Shown piece by piece: positions 21,974-29,332 of a stretch of 32,792 nt of DNA. Numbering within the stretch: the first letter of the stretch is position 1; every line of letters starts with the position of its first letter. Both the position numbers and the translations under genes were made by a program. Where the stretch lies: positions 25,834-58,625 of the forward strand of contig DBQN01000051.1 in assembly GCA_002305255.1 (NCBI GenBank), given 5' to 3'. Source of the DNA: Firmicutes bacterium UBA1393 (GTDB taxonomy: Bacteria > Bacillota > DTU025). Below the pieces are notes generated by a model. The model was not told where the DNA came from. It searched no databases and saw only the letters and a list, made by a program, of their open reading frames with translations.

Positions 21974-23692
21974 ATGTCGTGGTCTGGCGAGTTCGAGAGG
22001 TGGCGTACTCACGATGGTCTCGCGCCTGAACACCTCGCCGAGCTGGAGAGGATCGCCGAGCGTCCGGAGGAGATAGCCGACAGATTTGGCTCGCAGCTCG
22101 CATTCGGCACCGGTGGTCTGAGAGGCAAGCTTGGACTGGGCACCAGCAGGATGAACAGGTTCACTGTTCGGCGAGCCACCATGGGATATGCGTCATACCT
22201 ACTTGATAGGGGTGGCGGCCCAGGCGGCACCGGCGTTGTCATAGCCTACGACTCCCGAACCGGATCAGAGGAGTTTGCCGAGGAGGCCGCGCTCGTGCTC
22301 GCCTCTCGAGGCATCCCGGTTCACGTGTTTCACGGGATCCGACCTACGCCCTTGCTGTCATACGCTGTTCGGACCCTGGGTGCACAGGGCGGCATCGTGA
22401 TCACGGCCAGCCACAACCCGCCGGAGTATAACGGCTACAAGGTCTACGGGCCCAATGGCGGGCAGCTTCTGCCTGATGAGGCCAATGAGATAGGGAGACG
22501 GGCAGCCGCAGTCGACAACTACTTTAACCCGCCGGGCGACCTGGTGGCTCCCGTAAGCAGAGTTGGTCAGGAGATGGACGAGCGGTACCTACGCGATGTT
22601 GAGACTGTGGTGGAACGGTCTCTCGGCGTCAGGGTTGCCCGTGAGAGCAGGGCACGGCTTGGGATAGTGTTCACTCCTCTGCACGGTACCGGTTACCGGC
22701 TGGTGCCGGCCATCCTGGAGACGTTGGGTTTCGCTGACGTAAGCCCGGTGGAGGAGCAGTGTGTGCCCGACGGAACCTTCCCTACGGTGAAGTCGCCCAA
22801 TCCGGAGGATCCGGGAGCCTTCGACCTGGCCATGGTCGTGGCAGAGGAGATGGCATCAAAGGGGCGCCGTCCGGCTCTGCTCATAGCGACGGATCCTGAC
22901 GCCGACAGGCTCGGCGCCTGCGTCTGGGACGGCCAGGGCTATAGGCATCTCACGGGTAACCAGATCGGCGTGCTCCTTGCCGATGCCTTGATCGAGGCTC
23001 GGGCCGCCTCTGGCGTTGACATGAGTGACTGCGTGCTGATGAAGAGTATCGTCAGCACCGAGATGGTGCGCTCGCTGTGCGATTCCCACGGCATCAGGGT
23101 CATCGACACCCTCACAGGGTTCAAGTATATCGGCGCCAAGATGGATGAACTTGACGATGTGTCACGCCAGTTCGTGCTGGGGTTCGAGGAGAGTTGTGGA
23201 TACCTCGCCGGCGATTTGGCGCGTGACAAGGATGCGGTAATGGCGGCAGCACTGTTGGCGTGTGCTGCTGCTTCCTCCGCTGCATCGGGCGGCAGTCTGT
23301 GGCTGAGACTTCAGGAGTTGTATGCTCGCCACGGCTACTACTTCGACCGTCTCATTACAGTGCCAGTCTCCCAGGGCAATGGGCCGGGCAGGGCCATGCA
23401 GGCTCTCCGGAGCGCTCCCCCTGCCGATGTCGGCGGATTTCCGGTGACCGAGGTGCGCGACTACCTCACAGGCCAGGCGATCTCGGGCGGAGGAACGCAA
23501 GTCGCGCAGATCGACTTGCCGCAAGAGGACTGTATCCAGCTGATGCTCTTCGACGGCGGCAAGGTCACGCTGAGACCATCAGGCACTGAGCCGAAGCTCA
23601 AGCTCTACATTGCAGTGAAGGGAACGTCTCATGGTGATGCTGTGTCCCGCGCTGACACAGTGGCTGAGTCAATGACGCGCTTGCTCCCGTAA
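21974..23692 (+). CDS. phosphoglucomutase / phosphomannomutase (PgcA-like phospho-sugar mutase)
   Basis: The 572-residue alpha-D-phosphohexomutase interconverts hexose 1- and 6-phosphates. All four active-site loops are visible: the phosphoserine loop TASHNP (S146), the metal loop DPDADRLG, the sugar loop GFEESCGYL, and the phosphate loop RPSGTEPKLKLY near the C-terminus. Length and S146 fit the PgcA-type enzymes of Bacillota, which make glucose 1-phosphate for envelope polymers. ATG 21974 has AGGGGGAG 5 nt upstream; the open frame upstream runs through a tRNA promoter and is not coding. A strong terminator-like hairpin follows. Confidence 0.95.
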   Translation: MSWSGEFERWRTHDGLAPEHLAELERIAERPEEIADRFGSQLAFGTGGLRGKLGLGTSRMNRFTVRRATMGYASYLLDRGGGPGGTGVVIAYDSRTGSEEFAEEAALVLASRGIPVHVFHGIRPTPLLSYAVRTLGAQGGIVITASHNPPEYNGYKVYGPNGGQLLPDEANEIGRRAAAVDNYFNPPGDLVAPVSRVGQEMDERYLRDVETVVERSLGVRVARESRARLGIVFTPLHGTGYRLVPAILETLGFADVSPVEEQCVPDGTFPTVKSPNPEDPGAFDLAMVVAEEMASKGRRPALLIATDPDADRLGACVWDGQGYRHLTGNQIGVLLADALIEARAASGVDMSDCVLMKSIVSTEMVRSLCDSHGIRVIDTLTGFKYIGAKMDELDDVSRQFVLGFEESCGYLAGDLARDKDAVMAAALLACAAASSAASGGSLWLRLQELYARHGYYFDRLITVPVSQGNGPGRAMQALRSAPPADVGGFPVTEVRDYLTGQAISGGGTQVAQIDLPQEDCIQLMLFDGGKVTLRPSGTEPKLKLYIAVKGTSHGDAVSRADTVAESMTRLLP

Positions 23693-23718
23693 GCCCGTCC
23701 GCGCATCACGCCAGTAAG

Positions 23719-23772
23719 CCCAGCCCCCGAGCCGATTGCACAACTCGGCCGGGGGCTGCTCGCGTGTTTCGC
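23719..23772 (+). terminator. strong hairpin after phosphoglucomutase
   Basis: CAGCCCCCG (23721-23729) pairs with CGGGGGCTG (23750-23758), and GCCGA/TCGGC continue the stem inside with one bulged A. It is followed by CTCGCGTGTTTCG, with only a short T-run. Confidence 0.6.
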
Positions 23773-23960
23773 CGGATTCCGGCAACCGCTGTGCGCTGTT
23801 TGACATCGTGTACCGAACTCCGGCTGCGCGGCATGCAGAACTTCGAGTGCCGCGCCTTTCGTTCGCAATCTCGAGTCCAGGCATCGCGACGAAGCAACAC
23901 AGTTCGCTCCTCTAGCGCAGGTACCATCGAGACAGGACCTGTCGGACGGAGGTGCAGCCC

Positions 23961-25493
23961 TTGAAGCGTCACGCATGGACGCTGTCCCTGCTTCTCGTCG
24001 TGTGTGCAGTGCTGGCCGGCGCGGGTTTGTCGAACGGAATAGCGGCCGGCCGCGATGGCGCCGAGCCGTTCGCTGCATTCCTCGGTTACGGTGAGCTGCT
24101 CACCGTGACTGACGGAATGAGAGATGGCGAGCGGTACGACGGATTCGTTGACATAGCGGGGAGCAGTGCGGTGCAGGACGTGATCGTCATCGTCGATCAC
24201 GACGGTGGCGCTACCTCGCGCACAGTCAAGATGAACTCCAGTGCCGACGGCAGCTTCACTGGCAGGGTGTGGTTCGTCGAGGGACCTGGCGCGTACACCC
24301 TGTCGGTGGCTTGCAGATCACCGGGGGCCTCGAAGTATGTCATTGTGTGTGAAGCCGAGGTCCACAACACTGTAGCCGAGCCTCCCTTGGTTCCGCTTGA
24401 GTACGTGGGCTATGGTGACGACCTCTTGGTGTACGAGCCCCGGGGCGGCTCATCGAAGGTGGTAGGCGGCTTTGTGGTGCGCGGATGGTCGCGCTATCCG
24501 ACGGTCAGGGCAGTGGTGCAAAGCTCCGCAGGGCCTGTATTAGAGTATTTTGCGGAGGCAGCAGCCGATGGCTCCTTCGAACTTGAGATACCCCTCCCGG
24601 CCTGGATGGGCAGGAGTGAGATTCGGCTGTGCTCAAAGAAGATAGGTCCGAACACCTGGCGGGGGGCGGCTGTATACAGAGTGGACGCAGTGGCCGCTGC
24701 CGTTCACGCCGATACGCCGGCTTACCAGAAGGGGCTGATCCTGGCCACCGGACCATTCGAGATGAGCGGACGCTCGGAGTCATCGGCGCCGATGCAGGTG
24801 GAAGTCCTGGACAAGCAGGGCAGTGTCGTCGCTGAGCCTGTTCCCGTCGCCGTTCGTGACTCCAGATGGTCGGCAACTGTGACGCCTCCGGAGGGATTAC
24901 GTCAGTTCCAGGTGCGCATAGCCAGCACCGACCGGGCCGCGGCGAGTCCCGAGATTGCTTACTCAGTGGCGGTCGTGGACTTTGAGGGCGGGTCAGGGCA
25001 GAGAACCTGGTCTGCCAACGCCCTGGTGCAATCGGTGGCCGCGCAGATCAATGCTTCCGTGCCGCGTGACACCATCACCGAGGGCGTACGCGACTACTAT
25101 CTGCTAAAGGCCGTGCATGACTGGGTCGCTACGAACACGCGCTACGACGTCAAGGGCGCGCGTTCGGGTCGACCCGGCCCAGGCGACGCCGTGACTACGC
25201 TCGTGCGTGGTGAGGGCGTGTGTCTGGGCTACGCCAATCTGACTTCGGCCATCCTTGACTGCCTCGGTATCGAGAATCGAGTTGTGCTCGGCATGGCCGA
25301 TAACGGCACATCCATCCTCCGTCATGCGTGGAACGAAGCTGTAGTGGGAGGAAGGGTTGTGTTCATGGATGTGACCTGGGACTCAGGCACCACAGACGGT
25401 CAGCAGTTTGAACCTGGGCTCAAGTGGCAATACTTCGATCCCGATCCGGAGAAGGTGGCCTTCAGCCACTTCCCCGATCTGGTGAAGCGATGA
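23961..25493 (+). CDS. secreted transglutaminase-like protein with N-terminal beta-sandwich repeats
   Basis: The 510-residue protein starts at TTG 23961 (GGAGGTG at 23948-23954), with a signal peptide MKRHAWTLSLLLVVCAVLA and likely cleavage near residue 29. Two Ig-like repeats open similarly, LGYGELLTVTD and VGYGDDLLVYE (about residues 40-145 and 145-245), and a third beta domain covers about 255-345. The C-terminal part is a transglutaminase-core domain: C421 in GVCLGYANL, H455 in RHAWNEAVV and D470 in FMDVTWDSG form the expected triad. Such proteins are usually extracytoplasmic proteases or crosslinkers of unknown substrate. Its stop overlaps the histidine kinase start, so the two are translationally coupled, hinting at a surface-sensing unit. 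Confidence 0.85.
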   Translation: MKRHAWTLSLLLVVCAVLAGAGLSNGIAAGRDGAEPFAAFLGYGELLTVTDGMRDGERYDGFVDIAGSSAVQDVIVIVDHDGGATSRTVKMNSSADGSFTGRVWFVEGPGAYTLSVACRSPGASKYVIVCEAEVHNTVAEPPLVPLEYVGYGDDLLVYEPRGGSSKVVGGFVVRGWSRYPTVRAVVQSSAGPVLEYFAEAAADGSFELEIPLPAWMGRSEIRLCSKKIGPNTWRGAAVYRVDAVAAAVHADTPAYQKGLILATGPFEMSGRSESSAPMQVEVLDKQGSVVAEPVPVAVRDSRWSATVTPPEGLRQFQVRIASTDRAAASPEIAYSVAVVDFEGGSGQRTWSANALVQSVAAQINASVPRDTITEGVRDYYLLKAVHDWVATNTRYDVKGARSGRPGPGDAVTTLVRGEGVCLGYANLTSAILDCLGIENRVVLGMADNGTSILRHAWNEAVVGGRVVFMDVTWDSGTTDGQQFEPGLKWQYFDPDPEKVAFSHFPDLVKR

Positions 25494-26866
25494 ACACGCA
25501 GTCAAGAGCCCGACCAACAGCATTGCAGAGCCGCCGCGCAATGGCCATCAAAGCGTACGCCATCGTGCTGGCGGTTGCCTTCATTCCCTCATTAGTAGCC
25601 ATACACCTGGGTGCTCTCCAGTACCGCCCAGTTGAGTTCCGCGTGCGCGAGGCTCACCTAGGTTCCATATGCGCCATCCTCAGCGCAGAGCTGGATGAAA
25701 GCTTCAGTGGCTTCAGAGGCATCCTCACCGCTGCCAACAGCCATTCATCAGGTTGGGGCAGCCCGATGGCCATGGCCGGCGCTCTCAATGCAGCCCTGCA
25801 GCCGACAGTGTTCAGAGTTGCGCGAGCATTCCCCCGGGTTGAATTGGGGTTTTACAGTCGGGCCGCACAGGCAGAAGTGGCCGGAGCAGGCTTCGACGGC
25901 TCCGCCATGGCCATCAGGCCCGTCAACGAGACTGAGTTCAGAGTATACCAGACGGGCCGACCTGTCGTGACTACAAGCAACGGCAAGATGGTGCGCTACG
26001 TGCCGATCCTGGAGGACGGCGCCATTACCGGGCACGTTTGGGCCGCGCTGCAGATCGCCGGCGCCTCGCCTCTGGCGATCTCATCTGCCTGGGCAATGCT
26101 AGTCGCTGCTGCTGTCACAGCGGCGGCGCTTGTATGGGCAGCCCGCCGCCTCATACGTGACACGACTCTGTGGGCGACGGCTCAGGCCAGGCAAGCCGAC
26201 GAGAGGGCGAATGAGGTAGCGGCAGCCATCGTCCACGAGTTGCGAAACCCGATTGCTGTTGCGAAGGGCCTAGCCGAGCTCATCATGTCGAGGGAGACAG
26301 ACACAAAGAAGCAGATGTGGCTGACTAATCTGCTGCGGCAGATGGACCGAATGAACGGAATCGCTTCAGACTACCTTACTTACGCGCGGCCGCGTGAGCC
26401 ACACCTGGTGTCGATGGCAGTAGCCGAAGTGCTCCACAGAGTGGAAGCCGACACCGAACACTGGGCCAGGCAGGCTGGGGTTGACGTATCTATGGTGGTG
26501 GCGAATCCGGATCTAGAGGTAGTGTGCGACATGGATCAGCTCGAACAGGTGCTGCTCAACCTGGTGCGCAATGCCATTGAGGCACTCGATGCGGTGCCTG
26601 AGGGAGCACGTTCCGTGGAACTCAGCGCTGTACTCTGCGGAACGGGCAGGGTGGCGATTCGCGTCGCCGACAACGGCCCCGGTATCCTCCGGGACGACAT
26701 GGACAAGCTGTTCACGCCGTTCTTCACTACGAAGCAGAGGGGAACCGGCCTTGGGCTCGCCGTATCCAGACGTCTTGTCGAGCATATGGGTGGCAAGATA
26801 GAGGTGCGAACGGGCGAGGGCGGTACGGAGTTTTCTGTGCTCCTTCCGGCAGGAGGCCATAGCTGA
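25490..26866 (+). CDS. membrane sensor histidine kinase (orphan)
   Basis: The 458-residue kinase has one membrane helix at about 17-38 (AYAIVLAVAFIPSLVAIHLG), an extracytoplasmic domain of about 145 residues, and a second helix at about 188-213. A HisKA domain follows with H249 in HELRNPIAVAKG. The ATPase domain has the N box LLNLVRNAIEAL, G1 ADNGPGI and G2 GTGLGLAVSRRL. ATG 25490 overlaps the preceding stop as ATGA. No response regulator lies in the window, so its output is unknown. Coupling to the secreted transglutaminase-like protein suggests the two act together at the cell surface. A strong bidirectional terminator follows. Confidence 0.93.
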   Translation: MNTQSRARPTALQSRRAMAIKAYAIVLAVAFIPSLVAIHLGALQYRPVEFRVREAHLGSICAILSAELDESFSGFRGILTAANSHSSGWGSPMAMAGALNAALQPTVFRVARAFPRVELGFYSRAAQAEVAGAGFDGSAMAIRPVNETEFRVYQTGRPVVTTSNGKMVRYVPILEDGAITGHVWAALQIAGASPLAISSAWAMLVAAAVTAAALVWAARRLIRDTTLWATAQARQADERANEVAAAIVHELRNPIAVAKGLAELIMSRETDTKKQMWLTNLLRQMDRMNGIASDYLTYARPREPHLVSMAVAEVLHRVEADTEHWARQAGVDVSMVVANPDLEVVCDMDQLEQVLLNLVRNAIEALDAVPEGARSVELSAVLCGTGRVAIRVADNGPGILRDDMDKLFTPFFTTKQRGTGLGLAVSRRLVEHMGGKIEVRTGEGGTEFSVLLPAGGHS

Positions 26867-26899
26867 GAGACCAGTGAAGAGAGGGTCATGACAGGAGAA

Positions 26900-26932
26900 A
26901 GCGAGGGGGGCGGTTGAACCGCCCCCCTCGCT
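26900..26932. terminator. bidirectional terminator between histidine kinase and zinc-ribbon gene
   Basis: A perfect 15-bp stem, AGCGAGGGGGGCGGT (26900-26914) with ACCGCCCCCCTCGCT (26918-26932) and loop TGA, lies between convergent genes. On the minus strand it runs into GCTTTCTCC. Confidence 0.8.
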
Positions 26933-26967
26933 TGAACTGCATGGTGGATGTGGATCAGACTACTTGC

Positions 26968-27258
26968 CTACCGGTCGCGGTTAGCTCTCTGTGCCGCAAA
27001 GCACTCGCTGCAGTATACAGGCTTGTCGCCGCTGGGCTGGAAGGGCACGCTGGCCGTCTTTCCGCAAGCTGAGCAAACCGCCTCATACATCTGCCTGGCT
27101 CCGCCGGTGTTAGCTGACCTGCGGGCTCTCCGGCACTCAGGGCACCTGGAGGGCTCGTTCTGGAAGCCGTGAGTTGCGTAGAACTCCTGCTCTCCAGCGG
27201 TGAAGGTGAAGTCCTGTCCACAGTCTCTGCAATTTAGGGTCTTGTCTGCAAATGCCAA
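26968..27258 (-). CDS. small double zinc-ribbon protein
   Basis: The 96-residue protein has eight cysteines in four CxxC pairs: C10/C13 with C39/C42 and C62/C65 with C83/C86, forming two zinc ribbons. The first (NCRDCGQDFTFTAGEQEF) matches the 'probable zinc-ribbon' domain common in small Bacillota proteins. The second resembles the CxxC_CxxC family. The start is read as TTG at 27258, giving MAFADKTLNC, the typical opening of this family; the frame also runs back to an ATG at 27399, but that extension passes through the promoter region. Binding to nucleic acid or protein partners is possible; no specific function is known to me. Confidence 0.8.
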   Translation of the reverse strand: MAFADKTLNCRDCGQDFTFTAGEQEFYATHGFQNEPSRCPECRRARRSANTGGARQMYEAVCSACGKTASVPFQPSGDKPVYCSECFAAQRANRDR

Positions 27259-27346
27259 ATTGATCGCGCCTCGTTTCGTTTGGTATGGTCTCTTGATCAA
27301 GTCGGCATGCACTAGGAATGCGCGCGCTCGAACAACAGCCACCTCT

Positions 27347-27375
27347 ATGATAGACTGTCCGAGAACAATATGCAA
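27347..27375 (-). promoter_or_regulatory. possible promoter of the zinc-ribbon gene
   Basis: On the minus strand TTGCAT (27375-27370) and TATCAT (27352-27347) are 17 bp apart. The -35 matches only three positions. Confidence 0.35.
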
Positions 27376-27402
27376 TATGCTGCCATGTGATTCAGCCAAA
27401 TT

Positions 27403-28155
27403 TCAGCGATTCCGCCATCCAACGGGAGCGGCGTATATTACGAATTCCTCGCTTCCGTCCAGCCCTAGCAAGGAATCAGCATCCTTCTGAGAATACGCGC
27501 CTACAGCCACTGTGCCGAGACCGAGGGCCTCACAGGCTATGTACAGGTTCTGACAGACGTGCCCTGAATCCTGAGCGATGGTCTTGTGAGCTGCCACGGC
27601 GTACCTCCACTCAGACCTGTAGGGTACCGCACTCCAGAAGAACACAGCTGGAGCGGTTGAGGCCGATTCCTGACCGGCACAGGCCCGGCTCACGCCGGCT
27701 CGTAGGTCGGGAGGGTTGCCCACAGGCAGTAGTTTGTGAGCGGTGGCCACATACCTGTAGCTGCCGGCCGCCAGTCCGATCACGTCAATGGCGGCGACGT
27801 ATGTCTCGAATGGATGGCGCGAACCTCCGGAGGGCACCGTTCGCAGGGTTGCGAAGCCGTCTCGTATTATGCTGTGTACCCCTTGAGTGGCCCACAGAAG
27901 GGCTGAAAGCTGAGACAGTGTTAGAGGTTCAGATGAGAACTCCCTCCGGCTCCTGCGCGATTTGAGCAGGTCGAACAGGTCTACCTGCTTCGGAAATGCG
28001 AGCGCGGGATCGGGGAGTTCGACGAGTGTGGCCCCGGGAGGGCAGGGGAGCTCAAGAGCAGGTTGGGGAACGCCCAGGCGATGGTCGGAGGGGTTGTCGA
28101 AAAGCTCACCGAACCTCGACTTGAGCATGGTGCGCGCTGCTGCGAATCTGTCCAA
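27403..28155 (-). CDS. SagB/ThcOx-type nitroreductase-family oxidoreductase
   Basis: The 250-residue FMN-dependent oxidoreductase has the FMN-binding SRRSRREF near residues 67-73 and PSGGSRHPFETYV near 108-120, both hallmarks of the SagB-like branch of the nitroreductase fold. The late segment CQNLYIACEALGLGTVAVGAY is also conserved. SagB enzymes oxidise azolines in thiazole/oxazole-modified peptides, but stand-alone copies without YcaO partners are widespread and uncharacterised. No YcaO, SagC/D or precursor peptide lies here, so a peptide-modifying role is not supported. The start is TTG 28155 with AAGGGTGG 6 nt upstream. It is transcribed away from tadA. Confidence 0.88.
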   Translation of the reverse strand: MDRFAAARTMLKSRFGELFDNPSDHRLGVPQPALELPCPPGATLVELPDPALAFPKQVDLFDLLKSRRSRREFSSEPLTLSQLSALLWATQGVHSIIRDGFATLRTVPSGGSRHPFETYVAAIDVIGLAAGSYRYVATAHKLLPVGNPPDLRAGVSRACAGQESASTAPAVFFWSAVPYRSEWRYAVAAHKTIAQDSGHVCQNLYIACEALGLGTVAVGAYSQKDADSLLGLDGSEEFVIYAAPVGWRNR

Positions 28156-28175
28156 CGTACCCACCCTTTCAGCAG

Positions 28176-28204
28176 TTGATTCGTCTTTACCAGTATGGTA
28201 ACAT
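28176..28204 (+). promoter_or_regulatory. tadA promoter
   Basis: TTGATT (28176-28181) and TAACAT (28199-28204) with a 17-bp spacer. The start near 28211 fits ATG 28230. Confidence 0.5.
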
Positions 28205-28229
28205 ATTGGCCGGGCAAGGTGTGCGAGCA

Positions 28230-28700
28230 ATGAGCGAACAGCAGGCAGCGCTGGATGCTGAGTTCATGCGCCGCGCTCTAGACGAGGCCCGGCTGGCCGG
28301 TGAGGCCGGCGAGGCTCCGGTGGGTGCGGTTATCGTGCGCGACGGCGAGATCATCGCTTCGGCGCACAATCTCAAGGAGAGCCAGCCTGATCCGACTGCC
28401 CATGCCGAGGTGCTTGCGCTGCGGAGCGCCGCGAGGCTCCTAGGGTCATGGCGGTTGCATGGCTGCTCGTTGTATGTTACACTGGAACCCTGCGTGATGT
28501 GCGCGGGAGCCATGGTTCACGCGCGCATTGACAGGCTGGTGTACGGGGCCCATGATTTGAAAACCGGTGCTGCAGGCAGTCTGTGGGACGTTCTGCGCGA
28601 TGAGCGGAACAACCACTGGGTCGACGTGCGAGGCGGGGTTCTCGCCGAAGAGTGCGGAAGCCTGCTTCAGGAGTTCTTCTCAGCGCGGAGAGATGGCTGA
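28230..28700 (+). CDS. tadA: tRNA-specific adenosine deaminase TadA
   Basis: The 156-residue cytidine/adenosine-deaminase-fold enzyme converts A34 of tRNA-Arg(ACG) to inosine. Zinc ligands and catalytic glutamate are visible as H58-A-E60 and PC88-VM-C91. ATG 28230 has AAGGTG 8 nt upstream. The last 14 bp of the gene are also the first 14 bp of tRNA-Ser(CGA), so the final codons (RDG and stop) are encoded by tRNA sequence. The expected substrate tRNA is at 21648-21723. tadA upstream of serine tRNAs, SRP RNA and dnaX is a conserved Bacillota arrangement. Confidence 0.96.
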   Translation: MSEQQAALDAEFMRRALDEARLAGEAGEAPVGAVIVRDGEIIASAHNLKESQPDPTAHAEVLALRSAARLLGSWRLHGCSLYVTLEPCVMCAGAMVHARIDRLVYGAHDLKTGAAGSLWDVLRDERNNHWVDVRGGVLAEECGSLLQEFFSARRDG

Positions 28701-28776
28701 GTGGTCAAAAGCGCTCGCCTCGAAAGCGAGTGGGCGGGTGACTGCCCCGTGAGTTCGAATCTCACTCTCTCCGCCA
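28687..28776 (+). tRNA. tRNA-Ser (anticodon CGA), overlapping the end of tadA
   Basis: Acceptor GGAGAGA/TCTCTCC, discriminator G, encoded CCA and a long variable arm. Anticodon stem CTCGC/GCGAG closes loop CTCGAAA, giving CGA for codon UCG. The first 14 nt lie inside tadA, so processing by RNase P would cut the tadA message near its stop codon. Confidence 0.97.
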
Positions 28777-28838
28777 CCTAATAATTGTATATGGTCGGCC
28801 CCGCCGGGTGGGGCGCGTCAATGAATAGCCCGGGCCGC

Positions 28839-28932
28839 GGAGAGGTGGCTGAGTTGGTCTAAGGCGCTCGCCTGGAGAGCGAGTAGGCAGATGACCTCTG
28901 CCTCGTGGGTTCGAATCCCACCCTCTCCGCCA
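28839..28932 (+). tRNA. tRNA-Ser (anticodon GGA)
   Basis: Acceptor GGAGAGG/CCTCTCC, discriminator G, encoded CCA and a long variable arm. Anticodon stem CTCGC/GCGAG closes loop CTGGAGA, giving GGA for codons UCC and UCU. This is the tRNA expected to bind the UCC specifier of the serS T-box at 12119-12121. Confidence 0.97.
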
Positions 28933-28966
28933 TTATCATCGAGATGCCTGCGTATGCGACATTCTT

Positions 28967-29238
28967 GGCCGTGCTAGATGGGGAGTTAGCGGTGCCCTGA
29001 ACCCGCAATCCGCTATAGCGGGGTTGAACTCCCGCCCGAGGCCTGTTCCTTTGAAGTCAGCCCGACACGTGTGGTGTTGATAGCCGGGTCCTGCGCAACG
29101 GGGCTTTGTGAACCCCGTCAGGGCCGGAAGGCAGCAGCGGTAAGCAAACCACCTCGTGTGCCGCGGGAGAGCCTGGTTGGAGCTGGCTGTGTCGGTAACG
29201 TTTGGAGGGGCCTGTCGACGGCGGGTGCACGGCCTTTT
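28967..29238 (+). ncRNA. ffs: signal recognition particle RNA (large, Alu-domain-containing type)
   Basis: About 268 nt. The ends pair as GGCCGTGC (28967-28974) with GCACGGCC (29227-29234), followed by TTTT. The 5' part, with GGGGAGTTAGCGGTGCCCTG and CCCGCAATCCGCTATAGCGG, is the Alu-type region of Bacillota SRP RNAs. The apical SRP54 (Ffh)-binding loop is seen as CAGGGCCGGAAGGCAGCAGC near 29118-29138. It works with Ffh in co-translational membrane targeting. It starts 34 nt after tRNA-Ser(GGA), and I could not identify a separate promoter with confidence. Confidence 0.95.
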
Positions 29239-29248
29239 GCTTTAGGGA

Positions 29249-29277
29249 GGATGGTCCTTCGGGGCCATCCTTCACTG
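29249..29277 (+). terminator. UUCG-capped hairpin between SRP RNA and dnaX
   Basis: GGATGGTCC (29249-29257) and GGGCCATCC (29262-29270), with one T-G wobble, close a TTCG tetraloop and are followed by TTCACTGTT. It probably ends the SRP RNA transcript. Confidence 0.65.
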
Positions 29278-29332
29278 TTATCTGGAGGACAAATCGGTTC
29301 TGCAGGCGAATAGCATACCCGGAGGGATCGGC

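Noticed and set aside
23800..23805. TTGACA as the -35 of a promoter for the transglutaminase-like gene
   Set aside because: No acceptable -10 lies 16-18 bp downstream.
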